64,000 bases of DNA from Streptomyces spiralis (GTDB lineage Bacteria > Actinomycetota > Actinomycetes > Streptomycetales > Streptomycetaceae), in assembly GCF_014654675.1 (NCBI RefSeq), contig NZ_BNBC01000034.1, forward strand, positions 1 to 64,000, read 5' to 3'. The notes under the pieces were generated by a model. The model was not told where the DNA came from. It made no database searches and saw only the letters and a program-made list of their open reading frames with translations. A program made the position numbers and the translations under genes. Shown here piece by piece: positions 49,634 through 57,248 of this stretch (positions are counted from its first letter, which is position 1; every line of letters begins with the position of its first letter).

Positions 49634-50236
49634 ATGGCCGGTTTCCGGAGTCTGGCGAGACAGGTGAGGGACCCGCGGTGCGATCTGGCACTGCGACGCT
49701 ACTCACTGCGCAAGTGCCTTGAGCGGTTCGCTCCCTACGGGCACAGGGCGACCTGGGACCATTTGTGCTCGCGGGCCGGGTTCGGCCCCGAGGACCGCTC
49801 CCCCGACCCGGTGCGGCTCGTGGCCGCACTGGAGGAGCTGGAGGAGGCGCGTTCGGTGTGGCTCGACTACGAGGTCGAGTTCGCCCGCCGCCGCAGGAGG
49901 GAGAAGCACGACGGGCTGCGCAGGCCGGGCAGCGTGGACGACTGGCACCGGCTGACCTGGGGCGGTTTCGGGGTCGCCTGGTGCGACGACCCGCGGGTGC
50001 ATCCCGCCGAACCGCTGGCCGAGGTGCTGCGCCGGCTGATCGCCGCACTGGAGCGCGAGCCGGGCGCGGCCTGCCCGGTGTGCGCCGGGGAGCGGCTGGT
50101 CTGGAAGTACGGCCTGGACCACGAGCCGTCGACCGGGCCGGTGTGCGTGGACTGCGGCATCCTGGTGCCGCGGCCCGTCCTCACTCCCGGGGCGCTGGCG
50201 AGTGCCAGGCGGGGCAGGCTGCTGGTGTCGGCCTGA
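49634..50236 (+). CDS. hypothetical zinc-ribbon protein
   Basis: The 200-residue protein is basic and helical in the first half (LARQVRDPRCDLALRRYSLRKCLERFAPYGHRATWDHLC; EFARRRRREKHDG). It ends with two CxxC pairs, ACPVCAGERLVWKYGLDHEPSTGPVCVDCGIL, a zinc ribbon. It has no other motif I recognise. The ATG has GGAGG upstream. It is followed 62 bp later by the BKACE gene on the same strand. Function unknown. Confidence 0.7.
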   Translation: MAGFRSLARQVRDPRCDLALRRYSLRKCLERFAPYGHRATWDHLCSRAGFGPEDRSPDPVRLVAALEELEEARSVWLDYEVEFARRRRREKHDGLRRPGSVDDWHRLTWGGFGVAWCDDPRVHPAEPLAEVLRRLIAALEREPGAACPVCAGERLVWKYGLDHEPSTGPVCVDCGILVPRPVLTPGALASARRGRLLVSA

Positions 50237-50298
50237 GGAAAGACGAGGGGTGCGCAGGGGGTGCCGCACCCCTCCGGAAACGGGGGCACGGTCCGGTG

Positions 50299-51024
50299 AT
50301 GCAGGTCTGTCTCAACGGGTCCCGCACGGCGGCGGACGGCGCGGTGGTGCCGCTGACGCCGGAGGCGATGGCCGAGTCGGCGGCCGGCGCCGTCGCGGCC
50401 GGGGCCACGGAGGTCCATGTCCATCCCAGGACGCCGTGCGGGCGGGAGAGCATGTCGCCGCGCGTGGTCGCGGCGGCGGTGGAGGCGATCCGGGCACGGG
50501 TGCCGGTGCCGGTCGGGGTGACCACGGGCGCCTGGACGGAGCCCGATCCGGCGGCCCGCCCGGCGCGCGTGCGCGGCTGGACGGTGCTGCCCGATGTCGC
50601 CTCGGTCAACTGGCACGAGCCGGGCGCGGAGGAGCTGGCCGCGGCGCTGCTCGCGCGGGGCGTCGGCGTGGAAGCGGGCATCTGGTCCGGCACGGACGGC
50701 GCGGCCCGGTTCGCGGCCTCGCCGCTGGCGCCGCGGGTGCTGCGCGTGCTCGCGGAGGTGACGGACCCGGCCCCGGAGACGGCCGCGGAGTCCGCCCGGG
50801 CGCTGCTCGCCGAGCTGGGTGACGCGCATGGGCGGCCCGTGCTGCTGCACGGCGAGGACGGGGGTGTCTGGGCGGTGCTGCGGGTGGCCGGGCGGTTGGG
50901 GCTGGACGCGCGGATCGGTCTGGAGGACACGATGGTCCTGCCGGACGGGGAACGGGCTCGGTCCAATGCCCAGTTGGTGAGTGAGGGGTTGGTGCAGTAC
51001 GGGGTGGGGCGGGGGGCGTCGTAG
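50299..51024 (+). CDS. BKACE (3-keto-5-aminohexanoate cleavage-like) enzyme
   Basis: The 241-residue protein has the beta-keto acid cleavage enzyme signs: CLNGSR at the start, EVHVHPRTPCGRES (zinc-binding HxH), VPVGVTTGAW, NWHEPGAEELAAALLARGVGVEAGIW and LLHGEDGG, RIGLEDTM. Such enzymes condense a beta-keto acid with acetyl-CoA and split it. It is shorter than most (about 270-300), with a reduced C-terminus. The ATG at 50299 is used; the frame is open upstream but not conserved. Substrate unknown. Confidence 0.82.
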   Translation: MQVCLNGSRTAADGAVVPLTPEAMAESAAGAVAAGATEVHVHPRTPCGRESMSPRVVAAAVEAIRARVPVPVGVTTGAWTEPDPAARPARVRGWTVLPDVASVNWHEPGAEELAAALLARGVGVEAGIWSGTDGAARFAASPLAPRVLRVLAEVTDPAPETAAESARALLAELGDAHGRPVLLHGEDGGVWAVLRVAGRLGLDARIGLEDTMVLPDGERARSNAQLVSEGLVQYGVGRGAS

Positions 51025-51067
51025 GCCGGGGGCCAAGTGTGGTGCGGGGGGTGCGCTTGCCCCGCGT

Positions 51068-51152
51068 GGGGGTGCCTCCCCCGGAGGGGGCACCCCCGGC
51101 GCCCACCCGTGCCGCCTGGGGGTACCTCCCAGGCGTCAAGCACTGGGGGAGG
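51068..51152. repeat. GC-rich inverted-repeat block between the BKACE and soxR genes
   Basis: It holds three nested hairpins, including GGGGGTGCCTCC/GGGGGCACCCCC (51068-51097) and the near-palindrome GCCTGGGGGTACCTCCCAGGC (51114-51134), and then CACTGGGGGAGG. The segment from 51118 is related to the 686-723 segment of the 197-bp element (GGGGG(T/C)ACCTCCCA...GTGGGGGA). It may terminate the two convergent genes. Confidence 0.65.
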
Positions 51153-51187
51153 CACGACTGCCCGCAGGCTGCGCGGCGACTGCTGGG

Positions 51188-51652
51188 CTATGGGGTCTTG
51201 CGTTCCACCATCAGGCGGGAGCCCACCTGGCGTTGGCCGATCGCGTCGTCGGGGTTGGAGAGCACGCAGGTGTCCAGGGACAGGCAGCCGCAGCCGATGC
51301 AGTCGGTGAGATGGTCGCGCAGCCGGTTGAGCTGCTTGATGCGCTCGTCGAGCTCGGTGCGCCAGGCCTCGGACAGGCGGGCCCAGTCCTCCCGGGTGGG
51401 GGTGCGTTCCTCAGGGAGTTCGGCGAGCGCCTCGCGGATCGTGGCCAGCGGGATGCCGACGCGCTGCGCGGCCCGGACGAAGGCGACCCGGCGCAGGGTG
51501 TCACGGGTGTAGCGGCGCTGGTTGCCTGCGGTGCGGCGGCTCCTGATCAGGCCCTTGGACTCGTAGAAGTGCAGGGCGGAGACCGCGGCGCCGCTGCGCG
51601 CGGACACCTGCCCGACGGTCAGCTCGTGGATCTTCTCGGGAATCTGGGGCAT
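51188..51652 (-). CDS. soxR: redox-sensing MerR-family activator SoxR
   Basis: The 154-residue regulator has an N-terminal MerR winged helix (LTVGQVSARSGAAVSALHFYESKGLIRSRRTAGNQRRYTRDTLRRV), a dimerisation helix and the [2Fe-2S] cysteines C118-x2-C121-x-C123-x5-C129 (DCIGCGCLSLDTC). In Streptomyces SoxR senses redox-active pigments such as actinorhodin and turns on export and detoxification genes. TAGGCT lies 7 nt before the ATG, indicating a leaderless transcript. No SoxR-box palindrome was seen in this window, so targets lie elsewhere. It is divergent from the MaoC gene. Confidence 0.97.
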   Translation of the reverse strand: MPQIPEKIHELTVGQVSARSGAAVSALHFYESKGLIRSRRTAGNQRRYTRDTLRRVAFVRAAQRVGIPLATIREALAELPEERTPTREDWARLSEAWRTELDERIKQLNRLRDHLTDCIGCGCLSLDTCVLSNPDDAIGQRQVGSRLMVERKTP

Positions 51653-51717
51653 CCCTCAGAGCCTACCCACCGTGTCGCACTCCGTTTCCGTTGACATGGG
51701 CCGTCGACCCGAGCATG

Positions 51718-51733
51718 CTAAGCAGTTGCTTAG
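51718..51733. promoter_or_regulatory. putative TetR operator at the MaoC promoter
   Basis: CTAAGCA-GT-TGCTTAG is a perfect 7-bp inverted repeat. It follows TTGACA (51691-51696) by about 21 bp and so overlaps the -10 region, 30 bp before the MaoC start. The TetR gene that converges on MaoC is the first candidate; its own promoter contains the half site CTAAGC (about 52971-52976, reverse strand). Confidence 0.6.
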
Positions 51734-51762
51734 ACATGATGTGCGACGCGAGAGGCCGGGAC

Positions 51763-52224
51763 ATGGCAGAGCCGAGGATCTTCACCTCCGCCGACGACCT
51801 GAAGTCGGCGGTGGGCGAGCAGCTGGGGTACACCGACTGGCTGGAGATCGACCAGAAGCGGATCGACCTGTTCGCCGAGGCGACCGGCGACCACCAGTGG
51901 ATCCACGTGGACCCGGAGAAGGCTGCCGCCGGCCCGTTCGGCACCACCATCGCCCACGGTTATCTGACCCTGTCGCTGCTCCCCCTGTTCGGGCCGCAGC
52001 TGCTCACCGTCGAGGGCGTGAAGATGGGGGTCAACTACGGCACCAACAAGGTGCGCTTCCCCGCCCCCGTCCCGGTCGGCTCCCGGCTGCGCGCCACCGC
52101 GACGATCAGCGGCGTGGACGACGTGCCGGGCGGGGTGCAGGTGACCGTCGCCTTCACCGTCGAGCGCGAGGGCGGGGACAAGCCGGTGTGCGTGGCGGAG
52201 TCGGTGTCCCGGTACTACCTGTAG
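51763..52224 (+). CDS. MaoC-type hotdog hydratase
   Basis: The 153-residue hotdog protein has the hydratase motif FAEATGDHQWIHVDPEKAAAGPFGTTIAHGYLTLSLLP with the catalytic Asp/His of the (R)-specific enoyl-CoA hydratase group. The start at 51763 (MAEPRIFTSADDL) lies after a promoter with a palindromic operator; the open frame to 51691 would run through that operator and is rejected. It hydrates an enoyl-CoA; chain length unknown. It is likely controlled by the TetR downstream. Confidence 0.9.
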   Translation: MAEPRIFTSADDLKSAVGEQLGYTDWLEIDQKRIDLFAEATGDHQWIHVDPEKAAAGPFGTTIAHGYLTLSLLPLFGPQLLTVEGVKMGVNYGTNKVRFPAPVPVGSRLRATATISGVDDVPGGVQVTVAFTVEREGGDKPVCVAESVSRYYL

Positions 52225-52238
52225 GACCAGGGTCTTTC

Positions 52239-52268
52239 CGTTCGGATCGGCCCGGCCCGGTCCGAACG
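52239..52268. terminator. bidirectional terminator between MaoC and TetR genes
   Basis: CGTTCGGA and TCCGAACG pair, extended by a GC-rich inner stem (TCGG..CCGG), between convergent genes. Confidence 0.75.
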
Positions 52269-52275
52269 AGAGGCC

Positions 52276-52914
52276 CTACGTCCGGTCGGGCTGCTTCGCC
52301 CCGACCATGCGCAGCACGAGGTCGGCGTAGAGCGCGCCGACCTCCTCGGGGGTGCGCGGGCCGTTCACGCTGAACCAGCGGGCCACGTCGATGCACAGCG
52401 ACAGCACGGCGAGGGTCGTGCCCTGCACGTCGAGCACGTCGAACTCGCCCGCGGCCACACCGTCCTCGATGATCCCGCGCACCTCGGCGTCGACCTGACG
52501 GCGCAGGGCGACGATCTCGGCGCGGGCGTCGGGGCCGAGCGCGTCGAGTTCGTACTGCACGATCCGCGCGGTGGTGCGCCGTCCGGCGTGCCAGCGGACG
52601 AAGGAGCTGACCGCGTCGGCCAGCCGCTCCTTGGCGCTGCCCTCACGCTGCGCCGCCGTGCGCAGGATGTCGAGGGCCTTGTCGTGGCCGATCCGGCTGA
52701 TCCGGTGGAGCAGCTCTTCCTTGGTCTTGTAGTGGATGTAGAGCGCGGCCGGGCTCATGCCGGCGCGCCCGGCGATGTCGCGGGTCGTCGTCGCGTGGTA
52801 GCCGCGCTCGGCGAAGGCCTCCACGGCGGCGACCAGCAGCCGCCGGGCCGCGTCAGGGGTGACCTCGTCCCACGGCTCCGCTTCGCCGCCGGTCGTCTCC
52901 TCCGCCGTACTCAT
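52276..52914 (-). CDS. TetR-family regulator
   Basis: The 212-residue regulator has a helix-turn-helix at about 20-75 (ARRLLVAAVEAFAERGYHATTTRDIAGRAGMSPAALYIHYKTKEELLHRI) and a C-terminal domain with YELDALGPDARAEIVALRRQVDAEVRGIIEDGVAAGEF. The YxH[Y/F]xxKEEL pattern resembles KstR2-type or acyl-CoA-related TetRs. It converges on MaoC, whose promoter has a CTAAGCA/TGCTTAG palindrome. Its own upstream region contains CTAAGC. Ligand unknown. Confidence 0.88.
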   Translation of the reverse strand: MSTAEETTGGEAEPWDEVTPDAARRLLVAAVEAFAERGYHATTTRDIAGRAGMSPAALYIHYKTKEELLHRISRIGHDKALDILRTAAQREGSAKERLADAVSSFVRWHAGRRTTARIVQYELDALGPDARAEIVALRRQVDAEVRGIIEDGVAAGEFDVLDVQGTTLAVLSLCIDVARWFSVNGPRTPEEVGALYADLVLRMVGAKQPDRT

Positions 52915-52997
52915 CGCTCGCTCGCCCCTCTCGGTGACAGGAGCACCACCATACCGCCGACGGTGAGCGGGCGCTTAGTGTGGCCTTCGGCGGGGGC

Positions 52998-53285
52998 TCA
53001 CAGCTTCTCGAAGGGGTCGTGCTCGGCGAGCAGCTTCTCCAGGCGGGCCTGGTCGACCCGGCTGACGATCTGCCCGGCCTCCTGCCGGTCCCGGATCACC
53101 TTGGCGAGGGTGAAGGCGGAGGTGACGAGGTAGAGGACGGCGATGGCGAGGAAGGCCCGCACCCAGGCGTCGGTGTTCAGCTGGTAGATGCCGACGGCGG
53201 TGGCCGACATGGCCACGGCGAAGGACGCGACGGCCTGGCCGTAGAAGGCGGCCGTGTTCTGCTGCTTGACGGGTGTGTCACTCAT
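52998..53285 (-). CDS. YiaA/YiaB two-helix membrane protein
   Basis: The 95-residue protein (MSDTPVKQQNTAAFYGQAVASFAVAMSATAVGIYQL) has two membrane helices, AFYGQAVASFAVAMSATAVGIY and VRAFLAIAVLYLVTSAFTLAKVI, and a charged tail. It matches the small YiaAB inner-membrane family. The start at 53285 is preferred to the frame opening at 53321. It lies 59 bp downstream of the acyl-CoA dehydrogenase on the same strand. Function unknown. Confidence 0.85.
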   Translation of the reverse strand: MSDTPVKQQNTAAFYGQAVASFAVAMSATAVGIYQLNTDAWVRAFLAIAVLYLVTSAFTLAKVIRDRQEAGQIVSRVDQARLEKLLAEHDPFEKL

Positions 53286-53344
53286 GACAGAGAGCATCGG
53301 CGAACGTGGCCTGCGCCACATCCGCCGAAATACTCAGAACGTAC

Positions 53345-54499
53345 TCAGAACGCCGAGACGCCCGTCAGCGCCCGCCCGATGACCAGCTTCTGGATCTGGC
53401 TGGTGCCCTCGTAGAGGGTCATCACACGGGCGTCGCGCAGCAGCTTGCCCGCCGGGTACTCGTCGATGTAGCCGTAGCCGCCGAAGACCTGGAGGGCGTT
53501 GTTGGCGGCCCGTACGGCGGCCTCGGAGGCGAACAGCTTGGCCTTGGAGGACTCCACGGCGAACGGCTGCCCTCGGTCGATGAGGTCGGCGACCCGCCAG
53601 GTCAGCAGGCGGGCGGCGTCCACGTCCACGGCGATGTCGCTGATCAGCTCCTGGACGAGCTGGTGGTGGGCGATCGTCCTGCCGAACTGCTCGCGTTCGC
53701 CCGCGTACCTCACGGCCGCATCCAGCGCGGCCTGGGCTATGCCGACGCAGCCGGCGGCCACCGACATCCGGCCCTTGGCGAGGGCGGACATGGCGACCGA
53801 GAAGCCCTTGCCCTCGGGTGCCAGCATCGCGGAGGCGGGGACGCGCACGTCCTCGAGCACCAGCTCGGCGGTCGCCTGGCCGCGCAGGCCCAGCTTGCCG
53901 TGGATGGTGCGGCGGGTCAGGCCGGGGGTGTCGGTGGGGACGAGGAAGGCGGTCACACCCTTGTGGCCGGGGGCGTCGGTGGAGCGGGCGAAGAGCAGCA
54001 CGACATCGGCCCAGGTGCCGTTGGTGATGAACATCTTGGTGCCGTTGATGACGTAGTCGTCGCCGTCGCGCACCGCCCGGGTGGTCAGGTTGCCCGCGTC
54101 GGAGCCGGTGCCGGGCTCGGTGAGGCCGAAGCAGCCGACGTACTCGCCGGAGGTCAGGCCCGGCAGCCAGCGCCGCTTCTGCTCCTCGCTCCCCCAGGCG
54201 GCGATCGTCTTGGCGACGAGGCCCAGCGAGACGGACACGATGCCGCGCACGGAGGAGTCGCCGCGGCCCAGCTCCTCGGTGACCAGGCAGTACGCCAGAT
54301 GGTCCCCGCCCGAGCCGCCGTACTCCTCGTCGATGGTCAGGCCCAGGAAGCCGACCTCGCCGAGCTTCTTCACGACGGCGCGGTCCACTTCCTCGGCGCG
54401 GTCCCAGGCGACCACGTCGGGTGCGATCTCGCGCTCCACGAAGTCCCGGGCGAGCCGCCGGATCGCGGTCTGCTCCTCGTTGAGCTCCAGGTTCACCAC
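53345..54499 (-). CDS. acyl-CoA dehydrogenase
   Basis: The 384-residue flavoenzyme shows the family blocks: CFGLTEPGTGSDAGNLTTRAV (substrate/FAD), YVINGTKMFITNGTWADV, KLGLRGQATAELVLEDVRVP, YAGEREQFGRTIAHHQLVQELISDIA, and LQVFGGYGYIDEYPAGKLLRDARVMTLYEGTSQIQKLVIGR, which contains the catalytic Glu of the YEGTS motif. It makes trans-2-enoyl-CoA from acyl-CoA. Start GTG 54499 or 54496. It is divergent from a TetR gene, with a shared palindrome between, so that TetR likely controls it. Confidence 0.95.
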   Translation of the reverse strand: MVNLELNEEQTAIRRLARDFVEREIAPDVVAWDRAEEVDRAVVKKLGEVGFLGLTIDEEYGGSGGDHLAYCLVTEELGRGDSSVRGIVSVSLGLVAKTIAAWGSEEQKRRWLPGLTSGEYVGCFGLTEPGTGSDAGNLTTRAVRDGDDYVINGTKMFITNGTWADVVLLFARSTDAPGHKGVTAFLVPTDTPGLTRRTIHGKLGLRGQATAELVLEDVRVPASAMLAPEGKGFSVAMSALAKGRMSVAAGCVGIAQAALDAAVRYAGEREQFGRTIAHHQLVQELISDIAVDVDAARLLTWRVADLIDRGQPFAVESSKAKLFASEAAVRAANNALQVFGGYGYIDEYPAGKLLRDARVMTLYEGTSQIQKLVIGRALTGVSAF

Positions 54500-54581
54500 G
54501 AGATCACCCCACAGACGACGTCGGACGACGCCAGACGGACGTCATACGGACGCCGGACGACAGATCTTGAAAGCCGGACAT

Positions 54582-54604
54582 TTAAATTAGCACTGCTAGT
54601 TTAA
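54582..54604. promoter_or_regulatory. putative TetR operator between acyl-CoA dehydrogenase and TetR genes
   Basis: Two 11-bp arms (TTAAATTAGCA and TGCTAGTTTAA) pair with one mismatch around a central C. It lies next to the TACTAT -10 box (54616) of the TetR gene, and about 85 bp before the acyl-CoA dehydrogenase start. A related 19-bp site (15 of 19 identical) is at 61423. Confidence 0.7.
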
Positions 54605-54628
54605 TGCCGCAGCCCTACTATGTGCGCC

Positions 54629-55279
54629 ATGGCCCGACCACGCAAGCCCCTCCTCAGCACCGACCGCATCGTCGCGACGGCACGGGACCTCGTGGACGGT
54701 GAGGGCCTGGCGGCAGTCTCCACGCGCCGGCTCGCCGCCGAACTCGGCGTCAGCGGACCCTCGCTCTACAACCACTTCCGCACCAAGGACGAGATCCTGG
54801 AGGCGGTCGCCGACTCGGTGAGCGCCCAGGTCGACCTGTCGATGTTCGAGGACGGCCGCGACTGGCGGAGCGCGCTGCACGACTGGGCGGTCTCCTACCG
54901 GGCCGCCCTGCGCGACCATCCGAACATCGTCCCCGTCCTGGCCCGCGGCCCCGGCCGCCGCCCCGCCGCGCTGCGGCTGGCCGACGCGGTCTACGGCGCG
55001 ATGGTCGACGCGGGGTGGCCGCCGGCCCAGGCCACCTCCATCGGCGCGCTGATGCGGTACTTCGTCATGGGCTCCGCGCTCGGCTCCTTCGCCGGTGGCT
55101 TCGTGGGCGACGCCGGGGCCTACGACCCCGCCGACTATCCGCACCTCGGCCAGGCCCACCTGCTGGCCGACCAGCAGGAGAAGATCGACGAGCGGGCCTT
55201 CGAGACGGGGCTGACCGCCCTGCTGGACGGCCTGGCACAGCAGTACGAGCAGGTCGGGCGGACCGCGCAGGCGACGTAG
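54629..55279 (+). CDS. TetR-family regulator, probable repressor of the acyl-CoA dehydrogenase and ALDH/ADH genes
   Basis: The 216-residue regulator (MARPRKPLLSTDRIVATARDLVDGEGLAAVSTRRLAAELGVSGPSLYNHFRTKDEILEAVADSV) has a TetR helix-turn-helix and a TetR_C-type ligand domain with the GPGRRPAALRLADAVYGAMVDAGW segment. The start at 54629 is set by a TACTAT box 7 nt upstream (leaderless); an ATG at 54620 is within that box. The divergent acyl-CoA dehydrogenase and the palindrome between them suggest local regulation; a sister palindrome suggests a second target at the aldehyde dehydrogenase operon. Confidence 0.92.
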   Translation: MARPRKPLLSTDRIVATARDLVDGEGLAAVSTRRLAAELGVSGPSLYNHFRTKDEILEAVADSVSAQVDLSMFEDGRDWRSALHDWAVSYRAALRDHPNIVPVLARGPGRRPAALRLADAVYGAMVDAGWPPAQATSIGALMRYFVMGSALGSFAGGFVGDAGAYDPADYPHLGQAHLLADQQEKIDERAFETGLTALLDGLAQQYEQVGRTAQAT

Positions 55280-55338
55280 CCGGAAGGCGGCGTCACAGTT
55301 CGGTGACCGCCGAACCGTCCGTGCCGCATGCTGGACGC

Positions 55339-56061
55339 ATGACCACCAGGGATCGTACCCACGACCCCCAGGCTCCCGGCCTGGCGGCGCTCGCCGGGCT
55401 GATCGCCGACGAGACCCGGGCGGCCTGTCTGCTGGCGCTGCTCGACGGGCGGGCCTGGACCGCGGGCGAGCTGGCCCGGCACGCGGGCGTGGCCGCGTCG
55501 ACCCTCAGCGAACACCTGGGCAAGCTCGTCGCGGGCGGCCTGCTCAGCGAGGAGCGCCAGGGCCGGCACCGGTATGTGCGGCTGGCCGACGCCCGGGTGG
55601 CCCAGCTGGTGGAGGATCTGGCCGCCCAGGTCTCCCCGCGGGTCTCGCGCCGCCCCCGCTCGCTGCGGGAGTCGAGCGCCGGTTCGGCGATGGCCCGGGG
55701 CCGCACGTGCTACGACCACCTCGCGGGGCGGCTGGGCATCGCGGTGACCGATGCGCTGACCGTGCGCGGACTGCTGCGGCAGGACACGGGGTTCGCGCTC
55801 ACGGAGGCCGGGCTGACCTGGTTCGACTCCGCCGGAATCGGCCTCGACCGCAAAGGCCGCCGTCCGCTCGCCCGCGCCTGCCTCGACTGGACGGAACGCC
55901 GCCCGCACCTGGCGGGCGTCGCCGGCGCGGCCCTGTGCCGGCACGCCCTCGACACCGGCTGGTGCGTACGCATCGGCTCCGAGCGCGCCGTCAAGGTCAC
56001 ACCGACCGGCGAACGCGCCCTCTCCGACCTACTGGGCATCGAGGCATCGGCCCTGCGCTGA
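55339..56061 (+). CDS. ArsR-type winged-helix regulator with C-terminal domain
   Basis: The 240-residue protein has a winged helix near its start (LAALAGLIADETRAACLLALLDGRAWTAGELARHAGVAASTLSEHLGKLVAGGLLSEERQGRHRYVRLA), typical of ArsR. A second domain of about 120 residues contains CYDHLAGRLGIAVTDAL, FALTEAGLTWF and WTERRPHLAGVAGAALCRHALDTGWCVR, as in the DUF5937/ArsR-like regulators common in Streptomyces. The effector is unknown. The start at 55339 is preferred. It is 59 bp after the TetR gene. Confidence 0.85.
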   Translation: MTTRDRTHDPQAPGLAALAGLIADETRAACLLALLDGRAWTAGELARHAGVAASTLSEHLGKLVAGGLLSEERQGRHRYVRLADARVAQLVEDLAAQVSPRVSRRPRSLRESSAGSAMARGRTCYDHLAGRLGIAVTDALTVRGLLRQDTGFALTEAGLTWFDSAGIGLDRKGRRPLARACLDWTERRPHLAGVAGAALCRHALDTGWCVRIGSERAVKVTPTGERALSDLLGIEASALR

Positions 56062-56098
56062 ACTCGGTCCGCTCTGATTCCGTCCGGTTCGGCCGGCT

Positions 56099-56134
56099 CC
56101 CATCCGTCCCCATCCCCGTCCCCATCCCCGTCCC
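56099..56134. repeat. short tandem C-rich repeat
   Basis: CCCATCC(CC)GTC is repeated three times in tandem upstream of the EamA gene, a pyrimidine-rich tract likely to be slippage-prone. Confidence 0.7.
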
Positions 56135-56285
56135 TTCAAGCGGTCCGACCGGTCCACCGAGCCGCTCTCGACTCCACCCGGTCCTCGTCGGCCCGCCCGG
56201 GCCGGGCAGGCTGCCCGGGGACCGCACGGCTTCGTGTCCGAAATCCGCGAGCTCTTTGTCTCTGACCCGCCTAGCCTCGGGAAAC

Positions 56286-57245
56286 ATGATGAACGTTCCC
56301 CAGTCCCGACTGGCCACTGCTGCCGCCACGGTGACCGTGGTGTTGTGGGCCTCCGCCTTCGTGTCCATCCGCAGTGCGGGCGGCGCGTACTCGCCGGGCG
56401 CGCTGGCGCTGGGGCGGCTGCTTGCCGGGGCCGTGGCGCTCGGCGTGATCTGTCTGGTACGGCGCGAGGGGTGGCCGCCGCGGGCGGCCTGGCGCGGGAT
56501 CGCGATATCCGGGCTGCTGTGGTTCGGCTTCTACATGGTCGCCCTGAACTGGGGCGAGCAGCAGGTGGACGCCGGTACCGCCGCCCTGGTCGTGAACGTC
56601 GGCCCGCTGCTCATCGCCCTGCTGGGGGCACGGCTGCTGGGCGATCCGATGCCGCCGCGGCTGCTGGCGGGCATGGCGGTGTCGTTCGCGGGTGCGGTGA
56701 CCGTGGGCCTGTCGATGTCCGGCGAGGGCGGCTCCTCCGTGCTCGGGGTGGCGCTCTGCCTGCTCGCCGCCGTCGCGTACGCCTCCGGGGTCGTCGCGCA
56801 GAAGCCGGCGCTGGGCCGGGCGAGCGCGTTGCAGGTGACGACGTTCGGCTGCCTGGTCGGGGCGGTGGTCTGTCTGCCGTTCGCCGGGCAGTTGGTCCAC
56901 GAGGCCGCCGACGCCCCGCTGTCGGCGACGCTGAACATGGTCTATCTCGGCGTGTTCCCGACCGCGCTCGCCTTCACCACGTGGGCGTACGCCCTGGCCC
57001 GCACCACCGCGAGCCGGATGGGCGCGACGACCTACGCCGTGCCCGCGCTGGTCGTGCTGATGTCGTGGCTGGCGCTGGGCGAGGTGCCGGGGCTGCTGAC
57101 GCTGGCGGGCGGGGTGCTGTGCCTGGCCGGCGTGGCGGTGTCGAGGTCGCGGGCCCGTACGCGGACGGCGTCGGGGGCAGGAGCGGCCGCGCCCGGCGCC
57201 GCGGTCCCGGAGACGGTTCCGGAGCCGCGGCCCGAGCGGACGTGA
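56286..57245 (+). CDS. EamA-family DMT exporter
   Basis: The 319-residue protein has ten membrane helices in two EamA repeats (LWASAFVSIRSAGGAYSPGALALGRLLAGA; GTAALVVNVGPLLIALLGARLLGDPMP; then VAYASGVVAQKPALGRAS and GVFPTALAFTTWAYALARTTASRMGATTYAVPALVVLMSWLALGEVP). The C-terminal tail is Ala/Pro/Glu-rich. Such proteins often export amino acids or drugs; substrate unknown. TAGCCT lies 8 nt before the ATG (leaderless). It converges on the MHS transporter with a 3-bp gap. Confidence 0.9.
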   Translation: MMNVPQSRLATAAATVTVVLWASAFVSIRSAGGAYSPGALALGRLLAGAVALGVICLVRREGWPPRAAWRGIAISGLLWFGFYMVALNWGEQQVDAGTAALVVNVGPLLIALLGARLLGDPMPPRLLAGMAVSFAGAVTVGLSMSGEGGSSVLGVALCLLAAVAYASGVVAQKPALGRASALQVTTFGCLVGAVVCLPFAGQLVHEAADAPLSATLNMVYLGVFPTALAFTTWAYALARTTASRMGATTYAVPALVVLMSWLALGEVPGLLTLAGGVLCLAGVAVSRSRARTRTASGAGAAAPGAAVPETVPEPRPERT

Positions 57246-57248
57246 GGT

